Below, in pieces: positions 18,001 through 25,959 of a stretch of 39,886 nt of DNA. Under the pieces are notes generated by a model, which saw nothing but the letters and a program-made list of their open reading frames with translations, was not told the origin of the DNA and did no database searches. Every line of letters begins with the position of its first letter. The first letter of the stretch is position 1. The stretch is from Thioalkalivibrio thiocyanoxidans ARh2. Its GTDB lineage: Bacteria > Pseudomonadota > Gammaproteobacteria > Ectothiorhodospirales > Ectothiorhodospiraceae. The DNA is taken from NCBI RefSeq assembly GCF_000385215.1, contig NZ_ARQK01000030.1, forward strand, positions 1 through 39,886. The letters run 5' to 3'. The position numbers and the translations under genes were made by a program.

Positions 18001-18569
18001 ACGAGCAAAGCGGCCAGATCCAGGAAGTCGGCTTCTCGATGTACAACGACCTGCTCAACCGCGCGGTCAACGCCCTGCGCTCCGGCAAGATGCCCGAACT
18101 GGAGACCCCGGAGAGCCCCGGAACGGAAGTCGAGCTGGGGCTGCCCGCCCTGCTCCCGGATGCCTACGTGCCGGATGTGCACACACGCCTGATCCTCTAC
18201 AAGCGCGTCAGCAGCGCCGAGAACAGCGATGCACTGCGCGAGCTGGAGGTGGAACTGGTGGATCGCTTCGGCCTGCTGCCCGATCCGGCGAAGGCCCTGT
18301 TCGAGGCCGCCCGCCTGCGGCTCAAACTGACGCCGCTGGGGATCCGCAAGCTGGAGCTGGGCCCGGCCGGCGGCCGCTTCGTATTTGGACCGAATCCCGA
18401 AATCGATATCGCCGCCCTGATCGAACTGGTGCAATCCGATCCGAATGCCTACAAACTGGACGGCCAGAAGGCTTTCCGCTTTTATGCCGATATGGAGACC
18501 CTGGAGGCCCGCTCGCAGGCCGTCCAGCGTCTGATTCACACCATCAGCCCGAAACAGCAGGCCGCCTGA
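15096..18569 (+). CDS. mfd: Transcription-repair coupling factor
   Basis: DNA translocase that removes stalled RNA polymerase at lesions and recruits UvrA. 1157 residues, full length. The N-terminal UvrB-homology module is followed by the RNA-polymerase interacting domain (about 470-550, GAPVVHEEQGVGRYLGLQTL) and RecG-like helicase motifs. These include Walker A GDVGFGKTEVAMRA, the DEEQRFGV box, TATPIPRTLNMA, and motif VI QLRGRVGRS. The C-terminal TRCF domain (ELGLPALLPDAYVPD) is present. The next gene begins immediately after the stop. Very long ORFs in other frames across mfd are shadows of its high-GC coding sequence. Confidence 0.98.
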   Translation: MSEQPRNPLQPGRFPGDGFEIWSGLNASVAPLALARAAASAEWPLLVVVESNEAADRWQEEWDFFGAGLDLPVMRLPDWETLPFDVFSPHEDIISERLRTLYHLPSLERGIILIPVSTLMQRLPPRDWLTTQGLSLRNAQRLDRMQLRERLTEAGYSAVNQVISHGEFAARGEILDLFPMGAEEPVRIEFLDDEIDSLRHFDPETQRSTEKVESVEILPSHEFPLNEDSIRAFRTRYREQFSGDPSRHPIYRDISEGLVPPGIEAYMPLFFEGMDSVFDYAPQARVVQVGNIAGAAQEYAREIADRFEQLGHQVERPLLPPERLYLDESALNEALRARAGIALGGEPPQPLPADRGRTVPFTCDPLPELGMEHGKDAPAQRLKRFVGEQERVLLTAESAGRREALLTLLREQDIPHHAVEVWEDFLRGEPGLSVTVGALSEGFRLPDGIVLVPESAILGERARQSRRRNRPTRDADAVIQNLSDLTIGAPVVHEEQGVGRYLGLQTLDFNGQPSEFLTLEYADGAKLYVPVSSLHLISRYTGADAEHAPLHRLGSEQWNRARRKAAEKARDVAAELLEVHARRAAKQGTAFATETPEYHAFAAAFPFEETADQLQAIDAVLTDMADTRPMDRVICGDVGFGKTEVAMRAAFVAVQNNRQVAVLVPTTLLAQQHHQNFSDRFADWPVRIESLSRFRSTKQQAAVLEGLKEGKVDIVIGTHKLLQSNLDFSNLGLVIVDEEQRFGVRHKEALKRLRAEVDMLTMTATPIPRTLNMALSGLRDLSVITTPPRERLAIKTFVNEWNDAIIQEACLREIRRGGQVYFVHNEVNTIERMAEQIRALLPGARIGIAHGQMRERELEQVMLDFYHRRYNILVCSTIIETGIDVPTANTIVMNRADKLGLAQMHQLRGRVGRSHHRAYAYLITPPEKAMSADARKRLEAIASLEDLGVGFTLASHDLEIRGAGELLGDEQSGQIQEVGFSMYNDLLNRAVNALRSGKMPELETPESPGTEVELGLPALLPDAYVPDVHTRLILYKRVSSAENSDALRELEVELVDRFGLLPDPAKALFEAARLRLKLTPLGIRKLELGPAGGRFVFGPNPEIDIAALIELVQSDPNAYKLDGQKAFRFYADMETLEARSQAVQRLIHTISPKQQAA

Positions 18570-19232
18570 ATGCACGCCAAAGCCGATCGCCCCGACCCGA
18601 ACCGCCGCAGGCTCGTCAGCGGCCTCGCCTTCCTGCCGCTTTTTGGACTGGGAACGACGGCCACCGCCCAGGTCGGCCGCCGCTACCGCATCGAGCTGGT
18701 CATCTTCGAGCACACGACCGCGGAAAGCCGCCGCCTGCAGCAGGAGATCGCGTCCGTACGCGAACCCAACCTGGCGGGATCGGAGCTGGGGGGCCGCATC
18801 TACCAGGATTCCCGGCGCGGGTTCGAGTTGCAGCGGGCCGCAAGCCGGGTCGAGGACTCCGGCGCCGGGCGGGTGATAGCACGTCTGGCCTGGGATCAGC
18901 TGGGGCGCGACCATACCGCCACGCCCTGGCTGAAGGTGCAGCAGGGCCGCCGCCTCGGGGCACGTCAGGCCGTGTTCGGCGACTCGGCCACCGCGGCCCA
19001 GCCGATTGTGGCGGACGAGGACCGCTACGAACTGGAGGGCCGGCTACGGGTATGGGTCGGGCGTTTCCTCCACCTGGAGACCGACCTCGTCTATCACATC
19101 GACCGCGACGGCTCCGAGCCGCTCGGGGTGACCGTGCGCGGCCACCAGCGCATGAACTCCGGCAGCCAGCTGTTCTACCTCGACCACCCGGTGGTCGGGA
19201 TCATCGCCCGCGTGACGCGGCTGGACAGCTAG
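18570..19232 (+). CDS. CsiV-like periplasmic protein
   Basis: 220 residues, starting one base after the mfd stop. The mature part begins GRRYRIELVIFEHT, the beta-strand motif typical of CsiV, a periplasmic peptidoglycan-associated protein first described in Vibrio. It ends QLFYLDHPVVGIIARVTRL, also typical. A CsiV-like gene directly after mfd is also seen in Pseudomonas aeruginosa. The signal peptide contains NRRRLVSGLAFLPLFGLG, a run of arginines before a moderately hydrophobic segment, which resembles a twin-arginine signal but could be an ordinary Sec signal. Family assignment rests on motifs and position. Confidence 0.75.
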   Translation: MHAKADRPDPNRRRLVSGLAFLPLFGLGTTATAQVGRRYRIELVIFEHTTAESRRLQQEIASVREPNLAGSELGGRIYQDSRRGFELQRAASRVEDSGAGRVIARLAWDQLGRDHTATPWLKVQQGRRLGARQAVFGDSATAAQPIVADEDRYELEGRLRVWVGRFLHLETDLVYHIDRDGSEPLGVTVRGHQRMNSGSQLFYLDHPVVGIIARVTRLDS

Positions 19233-19237
19233 CGAGG

Positions 19238-19271
19238 ACGGGAACAGGCAGTACCCCGCCGGCTTTCCCGT
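19238..19271. terminator. Inverted repeat between convergent csiV-like gene and sppA
   Basis: ACGGGAA (19238-19244) is complementary to TTCCCGT (19265-19271) across a 20-base loop that contains a weak GGC/GCC pairing. It fills the short gap between two converging genes. No T-tract; a bidirectional terminator is possible but weakly supported. Confidence 0.3.
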
Positions 19272-20237
19272 TCAGCGCCAGTTGGGCTTGGTCTCCATCG
19301 CCAGCCAGCTTTGCAGGGCCGACACGCCCAGGTCCTCGAACAGCAGTTGCAGTGCACCACGGCGCGGCTTGAACGTGACCATCTTCTCGATCCCGATCAC
19401 ATCGCGCGCGACCGACTGATCCGTCCCCAGACCATCGATCAGGCCCAGATCCACCGCGCGTTGCCCAGTCCAGATCAGGCCGTCGAACAGCTCCTCGTTT
19501 TCGGCCAGACGATCCCCCCGTCCCTGGCGGACCACATCGACGAACTGCTGGTGCAGGCCGTCCATCAGATCATGGATATGGCTCACATGACCCTCGTCGA
19601 GCGGCAGAAACGGATCCAGCAGGGCCTTGTTCTCCCCTGAGGTGAACAGCCGCCGTTCGACCCCAATGTTCTCCAGCAAATCCACCACGCCAAAGCTGTC
19701 CAGGCGCACCCCGATCGAGCCGACCATGCTGGCCTGGCTGGCGTAGATCTCGTCGGCCGCAACGGCGATGTAGTAGGCTGCCGAGGCCCCGATATCGGTG
19801 ACGACCGCATAGACCGGGATGTCCTCGTGCTCGTCCTTCAGCCGCAGGATCTCGTCATGGATCGCGGCGGCCTGTACCGGACTCCCGCCCCCGCTGTTGA
19901 TGCGCAGCATCACGGCCCGAGTGCCATCCGCTTCGAACGCCCGTTTTAGTGTCTTGTTGAGCTCTTCGGCGTTGGCCCTGGCACTCGACGCAATCAGCCC
20001 GTCGATCTCGACGACTGCCACGTGCTCCTCCGGCTCGCGGTCGTCCTCGAACCAGGCGGTCAAGCCCATATCGCCGCCCCGCACCAGGACCAGCAGGGCG
20101 AACAGATAGATGAACAGCAGCAGCTTGAAGAAGATGCCCCAGCGCCGGGCACGCCGCTGTTCCACCACCTGGGCCTGGACCAGGCGCTCCAGCGTCTCGC
20201 GCTCCCAGCCCGGCTTGTTCTCGTTCGACCAACCCAT
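19272..20237 (-). CDS. sppA: Signal peptide peptidase SppA-type S49 serine protease (short form)
   Basis: Membrane-anchored protease thought to degrade signal-peptide remnants. 321 residues with a cytoplasmic N-terminus, one membrane helix at about 34-52 (IFFKLLLFIYLFALLVLV), and a single S49 domain. The nucleophile serine is in TDIGASAAYYIA (about S152) and the general-base lysine in SGENKALLDPF (about K204), the Ser-Lys dyad of the family. It is half the length of E. coli SppA, as in the short archaeal/Bacillus-type enzymes. It ends the rluC-HAD-sppA run, an order shared with Pseudomonas. Confidence 0.92.
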   Translation of the reverse strand: MGWSNENKPGWERETLERLVQAQVVEQRRARRWGIFFKLLLFIYLFALLVLVRGGDMGLTAWFEDDREPEEHVAVVEIDGLIASSARANAEELNKTLKRAFEADGTRAVMLRINSGGGSPVQAAAIHDEILRLKDEHEDIPVYAVVTDIGASAAYYIAVAADEIYASQASMVGSIGVRLDSFGVVDLLENIGVERRLFTSGENKALLDPFLPLDEGHVSHIHDLMDGLHQQFVDVVRQGRGDRLAENEELFDGLIWTGQRAVDLGLIDGLGTDQSVARDVIGIEKMVTFKPRRGALQLLFEDLGVSALQSWLAMETKPNWR

Positions 20238-20246
20238 CGCTTGTCC

Positions 20247-20945
20247 TCAGTCCTCGGGAAGCGGCTCCGACTGCCGCAGGAGATCCAGCAGTTCCTTCAG
20301 GTCGCGGGCCACGGCCAGCGGGCGCTCGTCGCTCAGCCGGCGGTGATCGTGGACCCCATGTGTCACGGCCAGCGACGGGACGCCGGCGGCGCGAGCCATC
20401 TGCAGATCATAAACGCTATCACCGACCATCCGCGCCCGGGAACGTTCCACGCCGCAGCGCGCCATCACATGCTCCAGCATCACAGGGCTGGGTTTCGACG
20501 GATGCTCGTCCCCGCAGGCCGTCGCGACAAAACGCCCCATGAGGCCGGCGGCTTCCAGGGCCTGGTCCAGGCCCGCCCGCGACTTGCCGGTCGCCACGCC
20601 CAGCAGCACGCCGCGTTCGTCAAGCCAGTCGAGCAAGGGCTCGACATGCGCGAACAGGGGCGTCTCCGGCGCATCGGTGGCGCCCAGATAGCACTGGCGA
20701 TAGGTGGTGGCGAACGCCCGCACGAACGCAGCGTCGGCGCCCGGAAACAGTCTCTCCACCGCAGCCTCCACGCCCAGGCCAATAATATCGCGCAGCTCGC
20801 TTTCCGCGGGCGCCTCGCGCCCCAGTGCCGCACAGGCCCGCTGCAGACAGTGAACAATCCGGCGTGGCGAATCCATCAGCGTCCCGTCCCAGTCGAATAC
20901 GACCAGGCGCAGGGCATCCCCCTCCGGTGGCAGCAGTGTGTTCAT
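20247..20945 (-). CDS. HAD-IA hydrolase, phosphoglycolate phosphatase-like
   Basis: 232 residues. HAD motif I is VVFDWDGTLMDS, motif II lies around GVATGKS, motif III includes SKPSP, and motif IV is MVGDSVYDLQMARAAG. The C1 cap lies between motifs I and II. The fold and length fit Gph-like phosphatases, but the substrate cannot be read from sequence. Its ATG overlaps the rluC stop (ATGA), so it is translationally coupled to the pseudouridine synthase gene; this pairing recurs across gammaproteobacteria. Confidence 0.9.
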   Translation of the reverse strand: MNTLLPPEGDALRLVVFDWDGTLMDSPRRIVHCLQRACAALGREAPAESELRDIIGLGVEAAVERLFPGADAAFVRAFATTYRQCYLGATDAPETPLFAHVEPLLDWLDERGVLLGVATGKSRAGLDQALEAAGLMGRFVATACGDEHPSKPSPVMLEHVMARCGVERSRARMVGDSVYDLQMARAAGVPSLAVTHGVHDHRRLSDERPLAVARDLKELLDLLRQSEPLPED

Positions 20946-21928
20946 CCGGACGCTTCGGGGCTTGCGAGCGCATCGAGGACCGACTGCAGCTCGTCCGGCA
21001 GCGGCGCGGAGTACACATGCGACTCGCCGGTCGAATCCTCATACTGCAGGGCCTGGGCGTGCAGGAACAGGCGCTTCAGGCCTGCCCGGCGCAGTACCCG
21101 GTTCGCATCGGGCAACCCGTAGTCATGATCGCCGCCGACGGGATGGCCGATCGCCTGGCCATGCACGCGGATCTGGTGGGTCCGTCCGGTACCGATCCGA
21201 ACCTCAGCCAGTTGGAAGGACCCGTATCGTTCCAGCGGGACGAACTGGCTGATCGCCGAGCGCGCACTCTCGAGGTCGGCGTCCTCCCCCGAGCGCATGC
21301 GGCGTTTCCCGTCCTGGCCCCGACTGGAGGCAATCGGCTCGTCGCACACGATGGGCTGCTCGCCGGGAAATGCCCCGACCAGCAGCGCCAGGTAGCGCTT
21401 CTCCACACGCCCCTCGCGCAACGCCGCGTGAAAGTCCTGCAACCCCGAACGGGTCTTGGCCAACAGCAGGCAGCCGCTGGTCTCGCGATCCAGCCGATGC
21501 CCCAGCTCCAACTCGGAACCGGGACGCAACTGGCGCATCGCCTCGATGATCCCGAAGGCAAGGCCGCTGCCCCCGTGCACCGCGAGCCCAGAGGGTTTGT
21601 CGAGGACCAGGACCTGGTCGTCTTCAAACAGGATGGACCGCCGCAGACGGTCCAGAACCCCCGGGGGGATGTCGCGCTCGACGGCCTCGGGCCGATCCAG
21701 GTCCGGTATACGCACCTCCGAGCCGACGCTCAGCCGCTGGGTCACCTTGGCGCGGCGCCCATCGACCCGGATCGCCCCCTTGCGCACCAAGCGGTAGATC
21801 AGACTTTTGGGAACTCCCTTGAGTTCGCGCAGGAGGAAGTTATCCAGGCGCTGGCCATCCCCGCGCTCGGTGACCGAGAGCGTATGAGGCCCAGAGGGAG
21901 ATTGCGGCTGACGGGGACGTGCTTTCAT
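20942..21928 (-). CDS. rluC: 23S rRNA pseudouridine synthase, RluC-type
   Basis: Forms pseudouridines in 23S rRNA (RluC modifies 955, 2504 and 2580 in E. coli). 328 residues: an N-terminal S4 RNA-binding domain (about 27-75, RLDNFLLREL), then the RluA-family catalytic domain with HRLDRETSGCLLLAK (catalytic aspartate about D147) and the GRTHQIRVH motif. RluC rather than RluA/RluD is favoured by the S4 domain and by the position divergent from rne, as in many gammaproteobacteria. Confidence 0.92.
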   Translation of the reverse strand: MKARPRQPQSPSGPHTLSVTERGDGQRLDNFLLRELKGVPKSLIYRLVRKGAIRVDGRRAKVTQRLSVGSEVRIPDLDRPEAVERDIPPGVLDRLRRSILFEDDQVLVLDKPSGLAVHGGSGLAFGIIEAMRQLRPGSELELGHRLDRETSGCLLLAKTRSGLQDFHAALREGRVEKRYLALLVGAFPGEQPIVCDEPIASSRGQDGKRRMRSGEDADLESARSAISQFVPLERYGSFQLAEVRIGTGRTHQIRVHGQAIGHPVGGDHDYGLPDANRVLRRAGLKRLFLHAQALQYEDSTGESHVYSAPLPDELQSVLDALASPEASG

Positions 21929-22360
21929 CGGGCGCGATCCTACCTCAGGCGCGCCATCCTAACCATGTACCCTGGCATTTCCGCGACGAAAAAACTTGCC
22001 CAATCGGGGGGTTATGCCCTACATTGGCGCACGGTACCTGCTGGCGGATATTGCGCCCGGGCGCCTCGAATTACCCGCCGATCTGGTCCTGCACAGTGCG
22101 ACTACATGCGACCAGACGGCCATCGCCCAAAAGCGAACCTGTGACACTATTTCTTCTAACCCAGTCCTGTCTCCCCGGCCCCGCATCCCGCGGACGGCTG
22201 GTCCCGTGGCTATTGGTGAACACCTGGCTGGCGCGTTGGATTCCTCTTCGCGCCGCCATGGCGAGCATGCGTCTCGAAACGTCGACGTGCCGCCTTCGTT
22301 CCGCACCACGTGGCCCCGGGCTTGTGACCGACGTACAGGACGATCGACCGAGTCCATTGC
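21929..22360 (+). promoter_or_regulatory. 432-bp rne leader / rluC-rne intergenic region
   Basis: No gene is seen here. A long 5' leader precedes rne, as in E. coli, where the structured leader (Rfam rne5) mediates RNase E autoregulation. A possible promoter is TTGCCC (21996-22001), an 18-base spacer and TACATT (22020-22025). One clear hairpin pairs TCTGGTC (22082-22088) with GACCAGA (22110-22116), extended by GCC/GGC outside a small internal loop (22077-22120). Homology to rne5 is not established by eye; a function in feedback control is inference from position and length. Confidence 0.45.
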
Positions 22361-25237
22361 ATGAAACGCATCCTGATCAATGCCACGCAGCCCGAAGAGC
22401 TGCGCGTGGCCATGGTCGACGGCCAGCGGCTGTACGACCTCGACATCGAACTGCCTTCGCGCGAGCGCAAGAAGGCCAACATCTACAAGGCCAAGATCAC
22501 CCGCGTCGAGCCAAGCCTCGAAGCCGCGTTTGTTAATTTCGGCGCCGAGCGCCACGGCTTTCTCCCGTTCAAGGAGATCGCCCCCTCCGCAGTTGGCGCA
22601 CCGGCCGACAGCGACAAGCCCATCCGCGAGCTGCTGAAGGAAGGGACTCAGCTTCTCGTCCAGGTGGAAAAGGAAGAGCGCGGCAACAAGGGTGCGGCGC
22701 TGACCACCTATATCAGCCTGGCCGGGCGCTACCTGGTCCTGATGCCGAACAATCCCAAGGCCGGTGGCGTATCGCGGCGCATCGAAGGCGAAGACCGCGC
22801 GGAACTGCGCGAGGCCCTGTCCGGCCTCAACATGCCCGAGGGCATGGGCGTGATCGCCCGCACCGCCGGCGTGGGCCGCAGCACCGAAGAGCTGCAGTGG
22901 GACCTCGACTACATGACGGCCCTGTGGTCGGCGGTCACCGAGGCAGCGGAAAAGGCCAATGCCCCGGCGCTGATCCACCAGGAAAGCAACGTGATCATCC
23001 GCGCCCTGCGCGATCACATGCGCAACGACGTGGGCGAGGTCATCATCGACGATGAAACCGTCTACCAGCAGGCGGAGGACTTTGTCCGGCTGGTGATGCC
23101 GAACAGCCAGCGCAAGCTGAAGAAGTACGACGACCCGGTCCCGCTGTTCAATCGCTACCAGATCGAGAGCCAGATCGAGAGCGCCTTCGACCGCGAGGTG
23201 CAGCTCCCCTCCGGTGGCGCCCTGGTCATCGACCACACCGAGGCCCTGATCTCCATCGACGTGAACTCCGCGCGCTCCACCAAGGGCGGCGACATCGAGG
23301 AGACCGCCTTCCACACCAATCTGGAGGCGGCCGAAGAAGTGGCGCGCCAGCTGCGCGTGCGAGACCTCGGTGGTCTGATCGTGATCGATTTCATCGACAT
23401 GAACGCCAACAAGCACCAGCGCGAGGTGGAGAACCGCCTGCGCGAGGCGCTGGAACTCGACCGGGCGCGCGTGCAGGTCGGCCGCATCAGCCGCTTCGGG
23501 CTGCTCGAGATGTCGCGCCAGCGTCTGCGCTCGTCGCTCGGCGAGTCCAGCCAGATCACCTGCCCCCGCTGCCAGGGGCATGGCCAGGTGCGCAGCGTCG
23601 AGTCCCTGGCCCTGTCGATCCTGCGCCTGATCGAGGAAGAGGCCATGAAGGACCGGACCGGCCTCGTCCTGGCCCAGGTACCGGTCGATGTCGGTACCTT
23701 CCTGCTGAACGAAAAACGGGCATCGATCAACGACATCGAGGCCCGTCACCGGGTGGACATCAGCATCGTCCCGAACCCGCAGTACCTGACCCCGAAATTC
23801 GAGGTCCAGCGCGTACGTGGCGACGAGCGCGAAGAGGTCGTCAGCGGTCGCGGCTCGCACGAGCTGATGGAGACGGTCGAAGAAGACACCGACCCCCACG
23901 GCGAACGCCGGGGCAAGGTAGAGAAACCGCTGGTTCAGGGCGTGAAGGTCAAGGCACCGGCCCCGATGGCCGAGTCCCCTGCCCCGCAAGCACCGAGTGA
24001 ACCGGTTCAGCAACCCGGCTTCTTCACCCGCATCTGGTCGTCGTTGTTCCCCAACGCAGCCCGCAATCAGGAGGCCGAGGGCGAGCAACAGGAAGAGGGA
24101 CGCAAGGGCGGCAAGGCCGGGAAGGGCGCACAACGCACCGGTCGTGGTGGCGGCAACAATCGTGCAGGCGGGCCCGGTCGTCGTCGCGGCGCGCGTAGCG
24201 AAGCCGGCGACAGCCGCGAGACGGCCAAGGGTTCCGCAAACGGCAAGGGCGATTCCCGGCAGGACGCCAGCAGCAGTGGCGATGAGGGCGGCAAGGGTCG
24301 CTCGCGTCGGCGCGGCGGAGGCGCTGGCGGCAGCGACGCGGCCACCAAGACCCGCGACACCGAAAGCAGGGCCACAAAACCGAAGGCGGAGCCGGAAGAG
24401 CCTGCCGCGAAGGACAAGGAAACACCCGCCCCTTCAGGGGACGGATCGTCCACCGGCGACGACGATGGTTCCAAGGGCCGCACCCGTTCGCGCCGTTCGC
24501 GCCGAGGCGGTCGCCGCCGGGGAGGCCGTGGTCGCAACGGCAGCAGCGACGACAGCACGGGCAACGCAAGTGGCGGGACCCAGGGCGACGACTCGAGCAA
24601 CGAGTCCGACCAGTCCGCCGCCCCTTCAAGCCCGGAACCGCAGAAAGCCGGCAAACCCGCCAGAAAGGGTTCCGGCAAGGGCAGTGGCCAAACAGCCAGC
24701 ACCGAAGCCGATTCGGGCTCCAAGGCAAAATCCGGTGGTGCCGATACCGATGCCGGACCCTCCGGAACAACAGCCACGGACACGGGTTCCGAGTCCGGCA
24801 CCGGGGCCGAGAAGGCCCCTTCCCGGACGCAGCAGCCCCGCGCACCCGAGAGCGCGCAAAAGGAGGCCGAAACCCCCACGGCTGCCTCCGAGGACACGCA
24901 AAAGGAGCCCGCAGCCCCGCGCCGCTCGAAGGGTAGCGCAAAGCCGTCGAAATCGGCCGCTTCCGGGAATAAGGGCGATTCCGCCTCCTCCGAAGAGAAG
25001 CGTCCAGCGGGTGAATCCAGCGCGGGCGATGCGTCCACCCCGCCCAAGGCGCCCCGACGCAAGAAGAGCACTGACCAGGACGAGGGCGACAAGCGCACGG
25101 ACACGCCCGCGCCCGCCCAGACCGACGAGGGCTCCCAGGGCAGGTCAAATCAGGAGCCGCAGGCCGAGCAACCGGCCCGCAAACCCGAGTCGGTATCCGA
25201 ACCCACCGGCAGCTCGGACGACAAGACCCGCGATTGA
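22361..25237 (+). CDS. rne: Ribonuclease E
   Basis: Essential endoribonuclease of mRNA decay and rRNA/tRNA processing, scaffold of the degradosome at the inner membrane. 958 residues. The catalytic half has [20 protein letters not shown], an S1 domain (~35-120), catalytic aspartates at about D300 (SIDVNSA) and D343 (VIDFIDM), and the Zn-link cysteines C401/C404 in TCPRCQGHG. The C-terminal half is disordered and charged. An amphipathic stretch at 552-563 ([12 protein letters not shown]) resembles the membrane-targeting segment A, and arginine/glycine-rich clusters at about 590-612, 645-657 and 706-729 are probably RNA-binding. No enolase- or PNPase-binding motif is recognisable. Confidence 0.97.
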   Translation: MKRILINATQPEELRVAMVDGQRLYDLDIELPSRERKKANIYKAKITRVEPSLEAAFVNFGAERHGFLPFKEIAPSAVGAPADSDKPIRELLKEGTQLLVQVEKEERGNKGAALTTYISLAGRYLVLMPNNPKAGGVSRRIEGEDRAELREALSGLNMPEGMGVIARTAGVGRSTEELQWDLDYMTALWSAVTEAAEKANAPALIHQESNVIIRALRDHMRNDVGEVIIDDETVYQQAEDFVRLVMPNSQRKLKKYDDPVPLFNRYQIESQIESAFDREVQLPSGGALVIDHTEALISIDVNSARSTKGGDIEETAFHTNLEAAEEVARQLRVRDLGGLIVIDFIDMNANKHQREVENRLREALELDRARVQVGRISRFGLLEMSRQRLRSSLGESSQITCPRCQGHGQVRSVESLALSILRLIEEEAMKDRTGLVLAQVPVDVGTFLLNEKRASINDIEARHRVDISIVPNPQYLTPKFEVQRVRGDEREEVVSGRGSHELMETVEEDTDPHGERRGKVEKPLVQGVKVKAPAPMAESPAPQAPSEPVQQPGFFTRIWSSLFPNAARNQEAEGEQQEEGRKGGKAGKGAQRTGRGGGNNRAGGPGRRRGARSEAGDSRETAKGSANGKGDSRQDASSSGDEGGKGRSRRRGGGAGGSDAATKTRDTESRATKPKAEPEEPAAKDKETPAPSGDGSSTGDDDGSKGRTRSRRSRRGGRRRGGRGRNGSSDDSTGNASGGTQGDDSSNESDQSAAPSSPEPQKAGKPARKGSGKGSGQTASTEADSGSKAKSGGADTDAGPSGTTATDTGSESGTGAEKAPSRTQQPRAPESAQKEAETPTAASEDTQKEPAAPRRSKGSAKPSKSAASGNKGDSASSEEKRPAGESSAGDASTPPKAPRRKKSTDQDEGDKRTDTPAPAQTDEGSQGRSNQEPQAEQPARKPESVSEPTGSSDDKTRD

Positions 25238-25246
25238 TCGCTCCGC

Positions 25247-25279
25247 GGGGCCGATAACCGTCAGACCGTTATCGGCCCC
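25247..25279. terminator. Strong hairpin downstream of rne
   Basis: GGGGCCGATAAC (25247-25258) is perfectly complementary to GTTATCGGCCCC (25268-25279), with a 9-base loop. It begins 10 bases after the rne stop and lies between convergent rne and the phosphatase gene. Neither strand has a T-tract, so it may terminate with help or protect the 3' end. Confidence 0.6.
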
Positions 25280-25317
25280 CGGGCCCATCCGGGGTCATTC
25301 TGATTGGGCAAAGCCCC

Positions 25318-25812
25318 TCAGGACACGCGTTCCAGCGCGTGCTCCCGGCAGACATGGTCCAGAAGACCGTCACTGGCAGCTTCGACCAGGTCCATGACGT
25401 GGACGAAACCATCCGCTCCCCCGTAGTACGGATCGGGCACCTCGCGTTCGGGGTGTTCCTGGGCAAATTCGAGAAACCGATGCAGCCGTGCGCGCGCGCC
25501 TCCAGGCCGAATCTCCAGGGCATTGCGATAGTTCGCCTCGTCCATGGTCAGGATATAGTCAAAGTGCTCGAAATCTTCTGCCTCGAGCTGCCTGGCGCGC
25601 AGGTGGTCGAGGTCGTACCCGCGACGCCGAGCCTCCTCCCGCGCCCGCGGATCCGGACGCGCCCCGATGTGATAGCCGGCCGTCCCCGCCGAATCGACCT
25701 CGATGCAGGAGTCCAGGCCCCGGTCCCGTACGCGCGTCTCGAAGACGCCGTGAGCCATGGGCGAACGGCAGATATTGCCCAGACAAACCATCAGCACTCG
25801 TATCTTTTGCAT
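25318..25812 (-). CDS. Low-molecular-weight protein-tyrosine phosphatase
   Basis: 164 residues from the ATG at 25812, which places the catalytic P-loop at the family's usual position. The CX5R loop CLGNICRSP (C10, R16) is intact, and the general-acid aspartate lies in VPDPYYGG. It could be a Wzb/Etp-like partner of a tyrosine kinase or a general phosphatase; no exopolysaccharide genes are nearby, so the substrate is unknown. Upstream codons of the open frame lack homology and are not included. Convergent with rne, divergent from the FliK-like gene. Confidence 0.92.
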   Translation of the reverse strand: MQKIRVLMVCLGNICRSPMAHGVFETRVRDRGLDSCIEVDSAGTAGYHIGARPDPRAREEARRRGYDLDHLRARQLEAEDFEHFDYILTMDEANYRNALEIRPGGARARLHRFLEFAQEHPEREVPDPYYGGADGFVHVMDLVEAASDGLLDHVCREHALERVS

Positions 25813-25959
25813 GCCTTCATCATGTTCGCGAAGTGAGCGCACAGCATAGCAAAGCAAGGCCCCGGCACCCGCCTGTAGGCGCCACCAGCGGGGTATGCGA
25901 TGCTGGAATGGTGTCTGTTTGGCCACATGCACGTTTTCGAGCAGCGCCCCGGAGACCCG

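Noticed and set aside
14930-19372. A 1480-codon open frame on the plus strand and a 1264-codon frame on the minus strand across mfd
   Set aside because: Both have the Arg/Pro/Gly- or His/Gln/Val-rich composition of shadow frames in high-GC DNA and no recognisable domains; mfd in the third frame is a clear, full-length homologue.
22019-24133. A 704-codon open frame antisense to rne and its leader
   Set aside because: No domains or ribosome-binding site, and shadow-type composition over the certain rne gene.
24000-25237. The low-complexity rne 3' half as a frameshifted or chimeric region
   Set aside because: The frame stays open to the end, and a disordered, charged C-terminal half with Arg-rich clusters and a membrane-targeting segment is normal for RNase E.
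25250-25276. GCCGATAA, the sigma-28 -10 consensus, on both strands in the hairpin after rne
   Set aside because: No TAAA-type -35 lies at the needed distance on either strand; the sequence is explained by the hairpin arms.
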